Shown: one piece after another, positions 1-9,620 of the stretch
Numbering within the stretch: the stretch's first letter is position 1
How the letters are laid out: each line of letters begins with the position of its first letter
Source of the DNA: Rhizobium nepotum 39/7
GTDB taxonomy: Bacteria; Pseudomonadota; Alphaproteobacteria; Rhizobiales; Rhizobiaceae
Direction of reading: 5' to 3'
Length of the DNA stretch: 64,000 bases
Assembly (NCBI RefSeq): GCF_000949865.1
Contig: NZ_JWJH01000003.1
Location: forward strand, 265,785-329,784
The notes under the pieces: model-generated
Databases searched by the model: none
The model's input: the letters and a program-made list of their open reading frames with translations, nothing else
What the model was told of the DNA's origin: nothing
Translations under genes and position numbers: made by a program

Positions 1-522
1 GAGACGGGTGGCAACGCGCAGCGCGGCATCAAGGTTGGACAGGGGTTCGTCGAACAGGAACACCTTGGGGTCACGCACGATGGCGCGGCCGATGGCGACG
101 CGCTGGCGCTGGCCGCCGGAAAGCTGCTTCGGCAGGCGTTCCAGATAGGGCGTGAGCTGCAGCATTTCGGCGGCAGCCTCCACGCGCTTGCGGCGCTGTT
201 CCTTGTCTGCGCCTGACAGTTTCATGCCGAATGCCATGTTCTCGAACACAGTCATATGCGGATAAAGCGCATAGGACTGGAATACCATGGCGACGCCGCG
301 CTTGGCGGGTGGCAGGCGGTTGACCGGCGCGCCGTCGAAGGAAAGCGTGCCGGCGGTGATTTCCTCCAGCCCGCAGATGAGACGCAGCAGCGTGGACTTG
401 CCGCAGCCGGAAGGGCCGACGAAGACCATGAATTCGCCGGAGCGTATATCCATGTCGATGCCCTTGATGACATCGAAGGCGCCGAAGGATTTGCGAAGAT
501 CGCGCAGTTGAATGGTGGTCAT
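1..522 (-). CDS. thuK: ABC sugar transporter ATP-binding subunit, partial at window edge
   Basis: ATPase of a binding-protein-dependent sugar importer (MalK/UgpC family); it would power uptake through the two permeases encoded just upstream. The visible 174 residues start at an ATG preceded by AGGAG and hold Walker [10 protein letters not shown] (36-44), the Q-loop (Gln82), the signature LSGGQRQR (134-141), Walker B VFLFDEP and the D-loop SNLD. The C-terminal half, including any TOBE/regulatory domain, lies beyond base 1. Gene order SBP-permease-permease-ATPase with a divergent LacI gene matches the rhizobial thuEFGK trehalose/maltose/sucrose-isomer transporter; the thu assignment rests on that order and recall, so the substrate is inferred. 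Confidence 0.9.
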   Translation of the reverse strand, partial: MTTIQLRDLRKSFGAFDVIKGIDMDIRSGEFMVFVGPSGCGKSTLLRLICGLEEITAGTLSFDGAPVNRLPPAKRGVAMVFQSYALYPHMTVFENMAFGMKLSGADKEQRRKRVEAAAEMLQLTPYLERLPKQLSGGQRQRVAIGRAIVRDPKVFLFDEPLSNLDAALRVATRL

Positions 523-533
523 TTTAATTTCTC

Positions 534-1367
534 CTAGCCTTTGACGCCGCCGGCGGTGAGGCCGGAAATGATGCGTCGCTGGAAGATCAGAACGAGGACG
601 ACGAGCGGGGCGGTGACGATGACGGATGCCGCCATGATCGTTCCCCAGGGGATTTCGAACTGCGAGCCGCCCGAAAGAAGTGCGATGGCGACCGGCACCG
701 TGCGCTGTTCGTTCGATGAGGTGAAGGTGAGCGCGAAGAGGAACTCGTTCCATGCTGCGATGAAGGCGAGAAGCCCTGTCGTGACCAGCGCCGGCCACAT
801 CAGCGGCATGAAGACCTGGGTTATGATGACCCATGGCGTCGCGCCATCCACGATCGCCGCTTCCTCGATTTCAATCGGCAGGTCGCGCATGAAGGTTGTC
901 AGCACCCACACCGTGAAGGGCAGGGTGAAGATCATGTAGGAAAAGATCAGCGCCAACGGCGTGTTGAAGATGCCTGCCCAGCGGATCAGTTCGAACAGAC
1001 CGGCGAGAACGGCGATCTGCGGGAACATCGAAACCGACAGGATGGTGAGCAGAAGCAGCGAGCGTCCACGGAAGCGAACGCGAGCCAATGCATAGGATGC
1101 GGTTACCGCAAGGAACAGCGACAGCACGACGACTGAAGATGCAACGAACAGCGAGTTGCCGAGATTGCGCAGGAAAGTGCCATTGCCGATGACGAAAGTG
1201 TAGTTGGTCAGCGAGAAGTCACGGGGCCAGTAGTTGACCTGGAAAAGTGCCGAGCCGGATTTCAGGCTCGTCAGGATCGCGTAGTAGAACGGGAATACGG
1301 ATATCACCATGATGATGGCGACCAGCGCATAAAAGGCGGTGGTTTTCAGGATGCCTGGCAGGGTCAT
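534..1367 (-). CDS. thuG: ABC sugar transporter inner-membrane permease (MalG type)
   Basis: Second permease of the sugar importer, 277 residues with six predicted helices and the cytoplasmic EAA loop (EEAAIVDGA, about 168-176) that docks on the ATPase. The ATG at 1367 overlaps the stop of the preceding permease as ATGA, which is why this start is preferred to an upstream one that would add 12 polar residues. A 12-base gap separates it from the ATPase gene, so the four genes form one transcription unit. Substrate (trehalose, maltose or sucrose isomers) is inferred from the thu-like context. Confidence 0.9.
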   Translation of the reverse strand: MTLPGILKTTAFYALVAIIMVISVFPFYYAILTSLKSGSALFQVNYWPRDFSLTNYTFVIGNGTFLRNLGNSLFVASSVVVLSLFLAVTASYALARVRFRGRSLLLLTILSVSMFPQIAVLAGLFELIRWAGIFNTPLALIFSYMIFTLPFTVWVLTTFMRDLPIEIEEAAIVDGATPWVIITQVFMPLMWPALVTTGLLAFIAAWNEFLFALTFTSSNEQRTVPVAIALLSGGSQFEIPWGTIMAASVIVTAPLVVLVLIFQRRIISGLTAGGVKG

Positions 1368-2338
1368 CGCGAAGCTCCATCGGTGTTGACGCGCCCGAGC
1401 CACATGTAAACGACTGTTATCGAGGCGATGATGAGGAACAGCATTGTGGAAGCGGCGGCGCCATAGGCGAACTTATCAAAATCGAACAGGTTCTCGCGCG
1501 CCAGCACGGACATGGTGCGGGTCTGGGCGTTATTTGGCGTCAGAATATAGATAAGGTCGAAAACGCGCATCGCATCCAGCATGCGGAAAATGACGGCGAC
1601 CATGAGTGCCGGCCGGATCATCGGCAGGGTGACGCGGAAGAACACTTTGACGGGGTGGATACCGTCCACCTTGGCCGCCTCATACATGTCCTTCGGCACC
1701 ATTTGCAGACCCGCAAGGATGAGCAGCGCCATGAACGGCGTCGTCTTCCAGATATCGACGATCAGCACGGCGACCATCGCGGTGTCTGGATTGGCGGTCC
1801 AGGCGATCTTGTTGGAGATCAGGCCGAGATTGAGGAACAGGTCGTTCAATATGCCGAACTGGTCGTTCAACATCCATGCCCACATCTGCGCCGAAACGAT
1901 GGTTGGAATGGCCCACGGCACCAGAATGGCGGCGCGCACCAGACCGCGTCCCCTGAATTCGGCGTTCAGCACCAGTGCGACGATGAGACCGAGAACGGTT
2001 TCGAAACTGACCGAGAGGACGGTGAACTTCAGCGTGTTGAGAACCGCACCCCACCAGGCGGGATCGGCCAGCAGGCCGCGATAGATGGTGCGTCCGCTGC
2101 TGAGCGTGATCCAGGTGAGGTAGTTCTTGAGGCCGACGAATTGCGCGCCGTCGAGATTGGTCAGCGACGCGTCGGTGAGGCTGAACCAGACGGTGCGCAC
2201 GAGCGGCCAGCCGGCCACCATCGCAAGCACCAGAAACGTCGGGGCAAGAAAAAGCCAGGCGGATTTCAGGCGTTCCGACTGAAGGTCGGAGCCTGTGCCG
2301 GATGCCGCGACCGGTCTTTGAAGGGCGGTGTCGTTCAT
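1364..2338 (-). CDS. thuF: ABC sugar transporter inner-membrane permease (MalF type)
   Basis: First permease of the importer, 324 residues. A hydrophilic N-terminus of about 25 residues precedes the first helix (AWLFLAPTFLVLAMVAGW). The EAA loop YEAAKVDG is at about 219-226, followed by the conserved P-x-I-x-P pattern (LPMIRPAL). It overlaps the next permease by four bases. It lies 64 bases downstream of the binding-protein gene, a spacing that allows co-transcription with lower expression than the SBP. Confidence 0.9.
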   Translation of the reverse strand: MNDTALQRPVAASGTGSDLQSERLKSAWLFLAPTFLVLAMVAGWPLVRTVWFSLTDASLTNLDGAQFVGLKNYLTWITLSSGRTIYRGLLADPAWWGAVLNTLKFTVLSVSFETVLGLIVALVLNAEFRGRGLVRAAILVPWAIPTIVSAQMWAWMLNDQFGILNDLFLNLGLISNKIAWTANPDTAMVAVLIVDIWKTTPFMALLILAGLQMVPKDMYEAAKVDGIHPVKVFFRVTLPMIRPALMVAVIFRMLDAMRVFDLIYILTPNNAQTRTMSVLARENLFDFDKFAYGAAASTMLFLIIASITVVYMWLGRVNTDGASR

Positions 2339-2402
2339 GGGAATATCTCGCGGTTGGGGCGCGGGAAACGATCAGGCAAGACCGCTTCCCGCGCGAGCCG
2401 GA

Positions 2403-3668
2403 TTACCAGCCGTTGCCTTTGAGATCGGTCAGTTCAACCTCGAGAAGTTCGAGATTTTCCGCGGCCGTGCCGTTGCCAGAGAGCGTGTTGTGAACAGCGC
2501 CCCAGAACTTGGCGGAAACCTCGTTATATTTCACCTTGGCCGAGGCGGAGGGACGTGGAACGGCGGTCTCGAAGATCGGCTTCCATGTCGGCATGAAGGG
2601 CTGTGCAGCGGCCACATCCTTGTCGTCGTATAGCGAAGCGATAGTCGGCATGTTGGAGAGCTGAACGGCGCGCATCTTCTGGGTTTCCTTGGATGCGATG
2701 AACTTCACGAGCTGGATGGCCGCTTCCTGCTCGTCGGAATATTTCGAAACGGCAAGGTTCCAGCCGCCGAGTGTCGAAGCCGGGGCTTCACCCTCTGCTC
2801 CCGCCGGAAGCGGGGTGACGCCGAACTTGCCCTTGATCGCGCTGTCGTCGCCGTTGCCGAGTGCGTAGGCATAGGGCCAGTTGCGCATGAAGACGGAGTT
2901 GCCGGTCTGCCAGACGCCGCGCGCTTCCTCTTCCTTGTAGGCGAGTACGCCCTGCGGTGCGATGGTGCCGACCCAGCCCTTGGCGGCTTCGATGGCGGCT
3001 GCGGCCTTCTCGTTGTTGATCGAGATGTCGCCATTGCTTTCGACGATATGGCCGCCGCCGGCCGATGCTATCCATTCCAGCGCGTTGCAGGTCAGACCCT
3101 CATAGGCGCTGCCCTGGAAAACGAAGCCCCAGAGGTCCTTCTGGCCGGCTTCGCGCTCCTTGTCCTGAATTTCCTTGGCGGTCTCGCTCAGTTCCTTCCA
3201 GGTCTTCGGCGGCTGCTTGCCGTATTTTTCCAGAAGGTCCTTGCGGTAGAACAGGGCCGGTGCGTCGGTGAACATCGGCATGGCGACAAGCTTGCCGTCC
3301 ACGGTCTGCGACGCCACGATGGAGGGGAAGTGATCGCCGATGACATCCTTGGTCGCCTCGGTCAGATCCACGAATTGTTCGGCCAGCTGCGGCGCCCAGA
3401 TCACGTCTGTCTGATAGACATCGACATCCTTGTTGCCGGCGGCAAGCCACAGCCGGTACTGGCTGAACTGCTCGCTGGACGACGACGGCATGGTGACCAG
3501 GTTGACCTTGTGGCCGGTCTCTTTTTCGAAGGCGGCAATCCGCTCGCGGAAGAACGCAACGTTCTTGCCGGTCGAATTGGCGGCGATGGAAAGTTCGGCC
3601 GCCTGCGCCGAAACCGCCGCAGAAAGTACGCTGCCGCACAGGAACAAAGTCTTCATGGAAATATTCAT
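2403..3668 (-). CDS. thuE: Sugar ABC transporter substrate-binding protein
   Basis: Periplasmic family 1 extracellular solute-binding protein, 421 residues. It delivers sugar to the permeases encoded downstream. An N-terminal Sec signal peptide ends near AQA (residue 24), followed by mature sequence AELSIAANSTGKN. The start at 3668 has a strong GGAGG Shine-Dalgarno; the open frame continues further upstream but that stretch is not coding-like. It is first in the thu-like operon and faces the LacI gene across 255 bases holding two operator-like palindromes. Mono/disaccharide binding is a family property; trehalose-type ligands are inferred. Confidence 0.9.
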   Translation of the reverse strand: MNISMKTLFLCGSVLSAAVSAQAAELSIAANSTGKNVAFFRERIAAFEKETGHKVNLVTMPSSSSEQFSQYRLWLAAGNKDVDVYQTDVIWAPQLAEQFVDLTEATKDVIGDHFPSIVASQTVDGKLVAMPMFTDAPALFYRKDLLEKYGKQPPKTWKELSETAKEIQDKEREAGQKDLWGFVFQGSAYEGLTCNALEWIASAGGGHIVESNGDISINNEKAAAAIEAAKGWVGTIAPQGVLAYKEEEARGVWQTGNSVFMRNWPYAYALGNGDDSAIKGKFGVTPLPAGAEGEAPASTLGGWNLAVSKYSDEQEAAIQLVKFIASKETQKMRAVQLSNMPTIASLYDDKDVAAAQPFMPTWKPIFETAVPRPSASAKVKYNEVSAKFWGAVHNTLSGNGTAAENLELLEVELTDLKGNGW

Positions 3669-3708
3669 TGTCAAACTCCTCCGTTGACGCTTCCGATCAT
3701 CCTCAAAA

Positions 3709-3724
3709 TTGAAAGCGCTTTTGA
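3709..3724. promoter_or_regulatory. LacI-type operator-like palindrome near thuE
   Basis: TTGAAAGCGCTTTTGA, with a perfect core AAAGCGCTTT. It sits about 40 bases upstream of the SBP start codon, where a LacI repressor would block transcription. A sister site lies at 3861-3876. The CG-centred 16-mer is typical of LacI-family operators. Confidence 0.65.
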
Positions 3725-3854
3725 CTGATATGAGGCTCGCAAAAGCCAAGCAATCTGTCAATACTCTTTCTGATAGCGGGAAAATCGGGAGTTTTCGCAT
3801 GCAATTTTCACGGTTTGCCTTTCGAAATAATGAACTGTAAGGTTTCAGGTGAGA

Positions 3855-3880
3855 AAAAATTGAAATCGTTTTCAATTTTT
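3855..3880. promoter_or_regulatory. Second LacI-type operator-like palindrome, near the regulator gene
   Basis: An inverted repeat centred on TTGAAATCGTTTTCAA, with A-rich and T-rich flanks extending the dyad. It shares the TTGAAA half-site with the palindrome at 3709-3724 and lies about 45 bases before the LacI start, so it could serve for autoregulation. Confidence 0.6.
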
Positions 3881-3923
3881 GTCGGCTTGAAAAATCTGCC
3901 GAGGCAACGCATGCAAGGGCAAA

Positions 3924-4949
3924 TTGGCAAAAAACATGAAGCTCAAGGAATTCGCAGAAAAGGTCGGGCTGTCGCCCACCACCGTCAGCCGCGCGCTGGG
4001 CGGCTATCCGGAGGTGCGCGAGGAAACGCGCCAGCGTGTGATGGATGCTGCGCTGAAATACGGCTACCGGCCCAACGCCAATGCCGTGCGTCTGGCAACC
4101 GGCAGGGCCGGCGCGATCGGCGTCGTCATGGGGCGGTCCGGCGGCGGGCATTTCTTTTCGGAGTTCATGGGCGGCATGGCGACCCGGCTGGAAGGGGAAG
4201 AGACCGACATTCTCGTCAGCGTCACCGTCGACAACAATCTCGACGAGGAACTGGCGATTTTCAGCCGGCTGGCATCAAGCGGCCGGGTGGACGGCATCAT
4301 CGTGCATTCGCCGCGCCCGGCGGATGAGCGTATCGCGCTGCTCAACCGGCTGGGCGTGCCCTTCATAGTCCATGGCCGCTCGAAAACGGCGTTCGAGCAT
4401 GCCTGGCTCGATATCGACAATCATGACGTGACTTACCGGCCCACCATCCATTTTCTGGAGCGCGGTCATCGTCGCATCGCCCTTATCAACGGCCCTGTCG
4501 GCCGCACCTTCGTGCAGGACCGCGAACAGGGTTTTCGTGAAGCGCTGGCCACCCACGGCATCACGCCGGACCCGCGCTTCATGATGAGCGAGCATTTCAG
4601 CGAGGATGCTGCTTTCCGTTTCGCCCGCTCGCTGCTGGAGCAGACGCCGCGCCCGACAGCCTTCGTTGCGGGCGCGATGATGACGGCGCAGGGGGTCTAT
4701 CGCGCCGCAACGCAATTGGGATTGACGATCGGCAGGGACGTGTCCGTCATCGCCCATGACGACGTGTTTCCTTACCTTACGCCGGAAAGCATGATGCCGC
4801 CGCTTTCCACCACCCGTTCGCCCATGCGCATGGCGGGTATGCGGGTGACGGATCTGCTTTTGCAGATCGTCGGCGGTCGTCCCGTCCGCGAGGTTCAGGA
4901 ATTGTGGCCCGTGGAACTGATCCTGCGGGAATCGGTCGGTCCCGCCTGA
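3924..4949 (+). CDS. LacI-family transcriptional regulator of the sugar transporter
   Basis: 341 residues. An N-terminal LacI helix-turn-helix (LKEFAEKVGLSPTTVSRAL) and hinge helix precede a periplasmic-binding-protein-like sensor domain, with the usual C-terminal RES ending. It is divergent from the transporter and probably represses it until sugar binds (ThuR-like role, inferred). Start: a TTG at 3924 with AGGG 5-6 bases upstream gives MAKNMKL; the first in-frame ATG (3936) has no ribosome binding site. TTG is therefore chosen, with 3936 as alternative. Confidence 0.88.
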   Translation: MAKNMKLKEFAEKVGLSPTTVSRALGGYPEVREETRQRVMDAALKYGYRPNANAVRLATGRAGAIGVVMGRSGGGHFFSEFMGGMATRLEGEETDILVSVTVDNNLDEELAIFSRLASSGRVDGIIVHSPRPADERIALLNRLGVPFIVHGRSKTAFEHAWLDIDNHDVTYRPTIHFLERGHRRIALINGPVGRTFVQDREQGFREALATHGITPDPRFMMSEHFSEDAAFRFARSLLEQTPRPTAFVAGAMMTAQGVYRAATQLGLTIGRDVSVIAHDDVFPYLTPESMMPPLSTTRSPMRMAGMRVTDLLLQIVGGRPVREVQELWPVELILRESVGPA

Positions 4950-5126
4950 GCTTGTCGTCATAGCTCACTGATTCCATTCCATTTTGTGAACGTCAATTGA
5001 TTGCCGTTCGCCTTTCGTCGTCTATACGCCAGCGCCATCTCATGTATAATCGGAATTGTCACGGGCGTTTGGAACAGGACCCGGATCAGCGCGTTTAGGG
5101 GACGTGTTGAAGGAGGAGGAGGACGG

Positions 5127-5324
5127 ATGTTTGGATTCTTGAAACCGCAACAGCAGACTGTGATCGATGACGTGGAGGCAACCGGCACTTACGCCGATGC
5201 GCTGCTCAACGTGCCAAGCCCGGAACTGAACCGTTCCACCGCTCGCGAGCACGGTCACGAGGCCCACTCCCGCGATTATTGCGAAACCCGCGATATCTCC
5301 CGTAGCGCGCTCGGTTTTGCCTGA
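5127..5324 (+). CDS. Small hypothetical protein, 65 aa
   Basis: A 65-residue protein (MFGFLKPQQQTVIDDVEATG...) with no recognised domain, signal peptide or membrane helix. It contains Cys52 and many charged residues. The ATG at 5127 follows an unusually strong purine tract (AGGAGGAGGAGGACGG), the main reason for calling it over the longer open frame from 5001. It stands alone between the LacI gene and a Pro-rich small ORF. Function unknown. Confidence 0.55.
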   Translation: MFGFLKPQQQTVIDDVEATGTYADALLNVPSPELNRSTAREHGHEAHSRDYCETRDISRSALGFA

Positions 5325-5554
5325 GCATCGCAAAAGCTTTCCTAAAAAACGGAACTGACCGGCGCTTCCCCGCGTTTTCCTGCACGACCCGCAGGGCGGC
5401 GCAAAGGACCGAAGGGACCTGACCGGCATTTGACCGGCGGGCAAATTTGACGCTGCGCCGCCTGAGTAGCGACGGCGCGATTGCGCTGTCCCAACAGATG
5501 AAAGCGCAGTCTCGGTCCGTGTAGGACAAAGAGCGTTTATATCAGGAGGCCGCA

Positions 5555-5743
5555 ATGTCGACCGTCCCCGTCGAACCTTATCCCGAACCGCCGATGCCGG
5601 TACCGCCGCAGCCTGAGATACCGCCGGTAAAGGAGCCGGAGCCCGACAGATTGCCGGACGAGGTGCCGGTGCCCAATCCCGATGAAAACGACGAACCGCC
5701 GAAGGTACTATCGGTTTTCAGACCTTTTCGAATTTCTTGCTGA
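5555..5743 (+). CDS. Small proline-rich hypothetical protein, 62 aa
   Basis: 62 residues, about one third proline, with Glu/Asp between the prolines (PEPPMPVPPQPEIPPVKEPEP); probably unstructured. A good Shine-Dalgarno (CAGGAGG, 7 bases before ATG) supports translation. The C-terminus (KVLSVFRPFRISC) overlaps the 3' end of the convergent DNA glycosylase gene by 26 bases, so the last residues may not be conserved. Function unknown. Confidence 0.5.
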   Translation: MSTVPVEPYPEPPMPVPPQPEIPPVKEPEPDRLPDEVPVPNPDENDEPPKVLSVFRPFRISC

Positions 5744-6293
5744 CGAAGGCCGAGCCTTCAAGCCCGAAACGCCACGGATAATCCTTTGCGCGGCTGATGC
5801 CGATGCGTCTGCCGCTGGTGACGGCGGCAGCCTCCTTCGGCAGGCGGAGGAAAAACGGCGGACTGTCCAGCGGTGCCCCGTCCATCTCTCCGGTAATGGC
5901 CAGAGCCTGGCAAAGCCTGCCGGGGCCGGAACATAGGAGTTTCAGCTTGTCGGTTCCCCGCCGCAGTTTCATCATGTCCATGCCGGTCAGGGGTTCGACG
6001 GCGCGCAGGAGCACGGCAGAACCGGGAGCGCAGACGAAGTTGGCGCACCAGTGAATGCCATAGGACCGGTAGACATACAGACGGCCGGCCGGGCCGAACA
6101 TCGCTTTGTTGCGCGGGGTTTGCCCGTTGAAACTGTGCGATGCCGGGTCGTCCGGATGATAGGCTTCGGTTTCCACGATGATGCCGCCGGTATTGCCCAC
6201 GCGGAATTCCGCGCCGATGAGAGCGCGGGCCACGTCCACCGCATCGCGCAGGAAGAACCTCTCCTGCATTTCCGGGCCAAAGGCCTGATCCAT
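5718..6293 (-). CDS. 3-methyladenine DNA glycosylase (AAG/MPG family)
   Basis: Base-excision repair enzyme that removes alkylated purines such as 3-methyladenine. About 191 residues, the normal bacterial length. Recognisable features are FFLRDAVDVARALIG near the start, the active-site region IIVETEAYHPDDPASH (catalytic Glu), RNKAMFGPAGRLYVYRSYGIHWCANFVC, the LLRAVEPL block and CSGPGRLCQALAI. Start at 6293 is preferred because GGAAGGGG lies 7 bases upstream; an ATG at 6317 adds MAERKGFQ but has no ribosome binding site. No operon partner is visible. Confidence 0.9.
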   Translation of the reverse strand: MDQAFGPEMQERFFLRDAVDVARALIGAEFRVGNTGGIIVETEAYHPDDPASHSFNGQTPRNKAMFGPAGRLYVYRSYGIHWCANFVCAPGSAVLLRAVEPLTGMDMMKLRRGTDKLKLLCSGPGRLCQALAITGEMDGAPLDSPPFFLRLPKEAAAVTSGRRIGISRAKDYPWRFGLEGSAFVSKKFEKV

Positions 6294-6325
6294 CTGGAAC
6301 CCCTTCCGCTCCGCCATCGTTGTGA

Positions 6326-7527
<1,202 letters not shown>

Positions 7528-7682
7528 CGGCGTGCCATCACAGGCTTGTGTGCCTATGATTAACGAAAGGGTAACGTCTGTTCACGAGACTTTGTCCAGG
7601 TGCGAGGTTGCCGCCATATGGCCACCTTCGTTAGGTAAGCGTCTGCCGGAATGGCGGGCAAATCAGGCGGGCTGAACGATCC

Positions 7683-8738
7683 ATGGGCATGAAGGCATTG
7701 CTGGACTTCGCAGTTGCGGGGCTGCGGCACAGGGTAAAGGCAGGGGTGAGAATAGCTGCGGTCGTCGCGATCGGCGGTAGCCTTGCGGCGTGCACTTCCA
7801 TGGGTCTCGACAGCGTCAAGAAAGACCCGCCGAAACTCTCGTCCAAGATGATGGCGCAGATGTCCGCCAGGAGCATGCGCCCGGAAAGCCCGGTTCTGGT
7901 GCGCATCTTCAAGCAGGAAAGCGAACTTGAGGTCTGGAAGATCGACAAGACCGGAAACTATGCTCTGCTCAAGGCCTACCCGATGTGCCGCTGGTCCGGA
8001 AAGCTTGGGCCGAAGATGAAGACGGGCGATCGCCAGGCGCCGGAAGGTTTTTATCATGTCTCGGCGGGCATGCTGAACCCTAATTCGCAATATTACGTCT
8101 CCTTCAATCTCGGTTATCCCAACCGGCTGGAATCGGCGCTCGGTTACACCGGCGAAGCGCTGATGGTGCACGGCGCCTGTTCGTCGTCGGGCTGCTACGC
8201 GATGACCGATCAACAGGTCGGCGAGATCTACGCCATCGTCGCCCGCGCGCTGCAGGGTGGGCAGGACCGCTTTCAGGTGCAGGCCTATCCTTTCCGCATG
8301 AGCGCGCGGAACATGGTGGCGCATCGGGACGATCCCAACATGCCGTTCTGGCGTACACTGAAGGAAGGCTACGACTATTTCGAGGTGACGCGCCGTCAGC
8401 CGAAGGTTTCGGTTTGCGGCCGGCGATATGTTTTCAACAGCGAATTTGCCGAAGGCGAGCCCGCCGATCCGCTGGCGGCGTGCCCGCCTGCGCTCAACCA
8501 GCAGGACCCGCTGGTGGCTTCGAAACTGGCCGAGGAGCAACAAAAATTTGCCGCCGCGATGAACGAGGGAACTTCCGCCCCCATCAGCGCGTATGTAGAC
8601 GGCGGCATGCATCCGAGCTTCCGTGCCATTCTGAAATCCAGCGGTGCCAAGTCCATGGCATCGCAGGTTTCCGGCACGAAGTACCCTATCAGCCGCCCCG
8701 AGGCGGCGCTGGCAGATCCCTTTGCCAGTGCGAGATGA
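7683..8738 (+). CDS. L,D-transpeptidase (YkuD domain), putative lipoprotein
   Basis: Periplasmic peptidoglycan cross-linking enzyme forming 3-3 links or anchoring proteins. 351 residues. An N-terminal hydrophobic segment ends in a lipobox-like LAAC (near 38). The YkuD catalytic block is HGACSSSGCYAM with the active Cys, spaced as in the family's HGx(n)SxGC motif. A C-terminal extension of about 130 residues after the catalytic domain has no identified domain. It lies 19 bases before a second L,D-transpeptidase gene. Rhizobiales rely heavily on such enzymes for polar growth. Confidence 0.85.
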   Translation: MGMKALLDFAVAGLRHRVKAGVRIAAVVAIGGSLAACTSMGLDSVKKDPPKLSSKMMAQMSARSMRPESPVLVRIFKQESELEVWKIDKTGNYALLKAYPMCRWSGKLGPKMKTGDRQAPEGFYHVSAGMLNPNSQYYVSFNLGYPNRLESALGYTGEALMVHGACSSSGCYAMTDQQVGEIYAIVARALQGGQDRFQVQAYPFRMSARNMVAHRDDPNMPFWRTLKEGYDYFEVTRRQPKVSVCGRRYVFNSEFAEGEPADPLAACPPALNQQDPLVASKLAEEQQKFAAAMNEGTSAPISAYVDGGMHPSFRAILKSSGAKSMASQVSGTKYPISRPEAALADPFASAR

Positions 8739-8757
8739 CGTAAATGAGGTTTTTCAA

Positions 8758-9543
8758 TTGAACGACAAGACAACGACCCGGCGGGGCTTCCTGCTTGGAG
8801 CCGGAGGACTGGCGCTTGCCGGCCTTGCTGGCTGCAACACCACGGCGCGCGAGACCGCACGGCCCGCCGCGCCCGCCGACGATCCGATGTATGCCCTGAT
8901 GTACGGCCCCAAGCCGGACGAACAGTTTCCGTTGCCGGAAATTCCCTACAAGCGGATCCCGCGTCAGTTCCTGCGGCAGATGGTCGAAAACCCAACGGGT
9001 GAGCGCCCCGGCATCATCGTGGTCGATACCGCCAACCATTTCCTCTATCTCACCTATGAGAACAACCAGGCCATGCGTTATGGCGTCGGTCTCGGCCGCG
9101 CTGGTTTCGAATGGGCCGGTCGCGGCGTGATCCAGTACAAGCGGCAATGGCCGCGCTGGACGCCGCCCGACGAGATGATCGCGCGCCAGCCGGAACTGGA
9201 ACCCTATAGCGGCCGCAATGGCGGTATGGAGCCTGGCCTCAAGAACCCGCTCGGTGCGCGTGCGCTCTATATCTTCAAGGATGGCAAGGACACGATCTAC
9301 CGTCTGCACGGTTCGCCCGAATGGTGGACGATCGGCAAATCGGTATCCTCCGGCTGCGTGCGCCTCATAAATCAGGATATCGTCGATCTATACAACCGGG
9401 TGCCGGATGGTACGCCGATTGTGGTGACGGCGCTCGGACCTGCGCAGCAGGGCGTGCCGATCGGCGAAGCGGGCGTGCCCGTGGCGCAATATGGCGGCGG
9501 CGTGGTCGGTGACGGCCTGTCTCAACCGATGCAGACCTACTGA
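8758..9543 (+). CDS. L,D-transpeptidase (YkuD) with Tat-type lipoprotein signal
   Basis: 261 residues. TTG start at 8758, chosen because GAGG lies 8 bases upstream and the coding pattern begins here; the longer frame from 8644 overlaps the preceding gene. The N-terminus has a twin-arginine motif (TRRGFLLG) followed by a hydrophobic stretch and a LAGC lipobox, so Tat export with lipidation is likely. The catalytic motif is HGSPEWWTIGKSVSSGCVRL, the canonical YkuD pattern with nucleophilic Cys. It probably acts with the preceding paralogue in cell-wall cross-linking. Confidence 0.88.
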   Translation: MNDKTTTRRGFLLGAGGLALAGLAGCNTTARETARPAAPADDPMYALMYGPKPDEQFPLPEIPYKRIPRQFLRQMVENPTGERPGIIVVDTANHFLYLTYENNQAMRYGVGLGRAGFEWAGRGVIQYKRQWPRWTPPDEMIARQPELEPYSGRNGGMEPGLKNPLGARALYIFKDGKDTIYRLHGSPEWWTIGKSVSSGCVRLINQDIVDLYNRVPDGTPIVVTALGPAQQGVPIGEAGVPVAQYGGGVVGDGLSQPMQTY

Positions 9544-9550
9544 TAGACAA

Positions 9551-9582
9551 ATTTCCAGTCGCCGGAGACGGCGGCTGGAAAT
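9551..9582. terminator. Hairpin between convergent genes, probable bidirectional terminator
   Basis: An inverted repeat with arms ATTTCCAG and CTGGAAAT plus inner CGCCG/CGGCG pairing, placed between the convergent L,D-transpeptidase and chemoreceptor genes. There is no strong T-tract, so termination is inferred from position and stem strength. Confidence 0.5.
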
Positions 9583-9620
9583 GGCGGCTGAATGAAGGCG
9601 TAGTCGCCAGCGCTTCAGCC

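Noticed and set aside
3733..3761. Sigma-70 promoter for the thuE gene starting from TTGACA at 3761-3756 (minus)
   Set aside because: No acceptable -10 hexamer at 16-18 bases; left unassigned.
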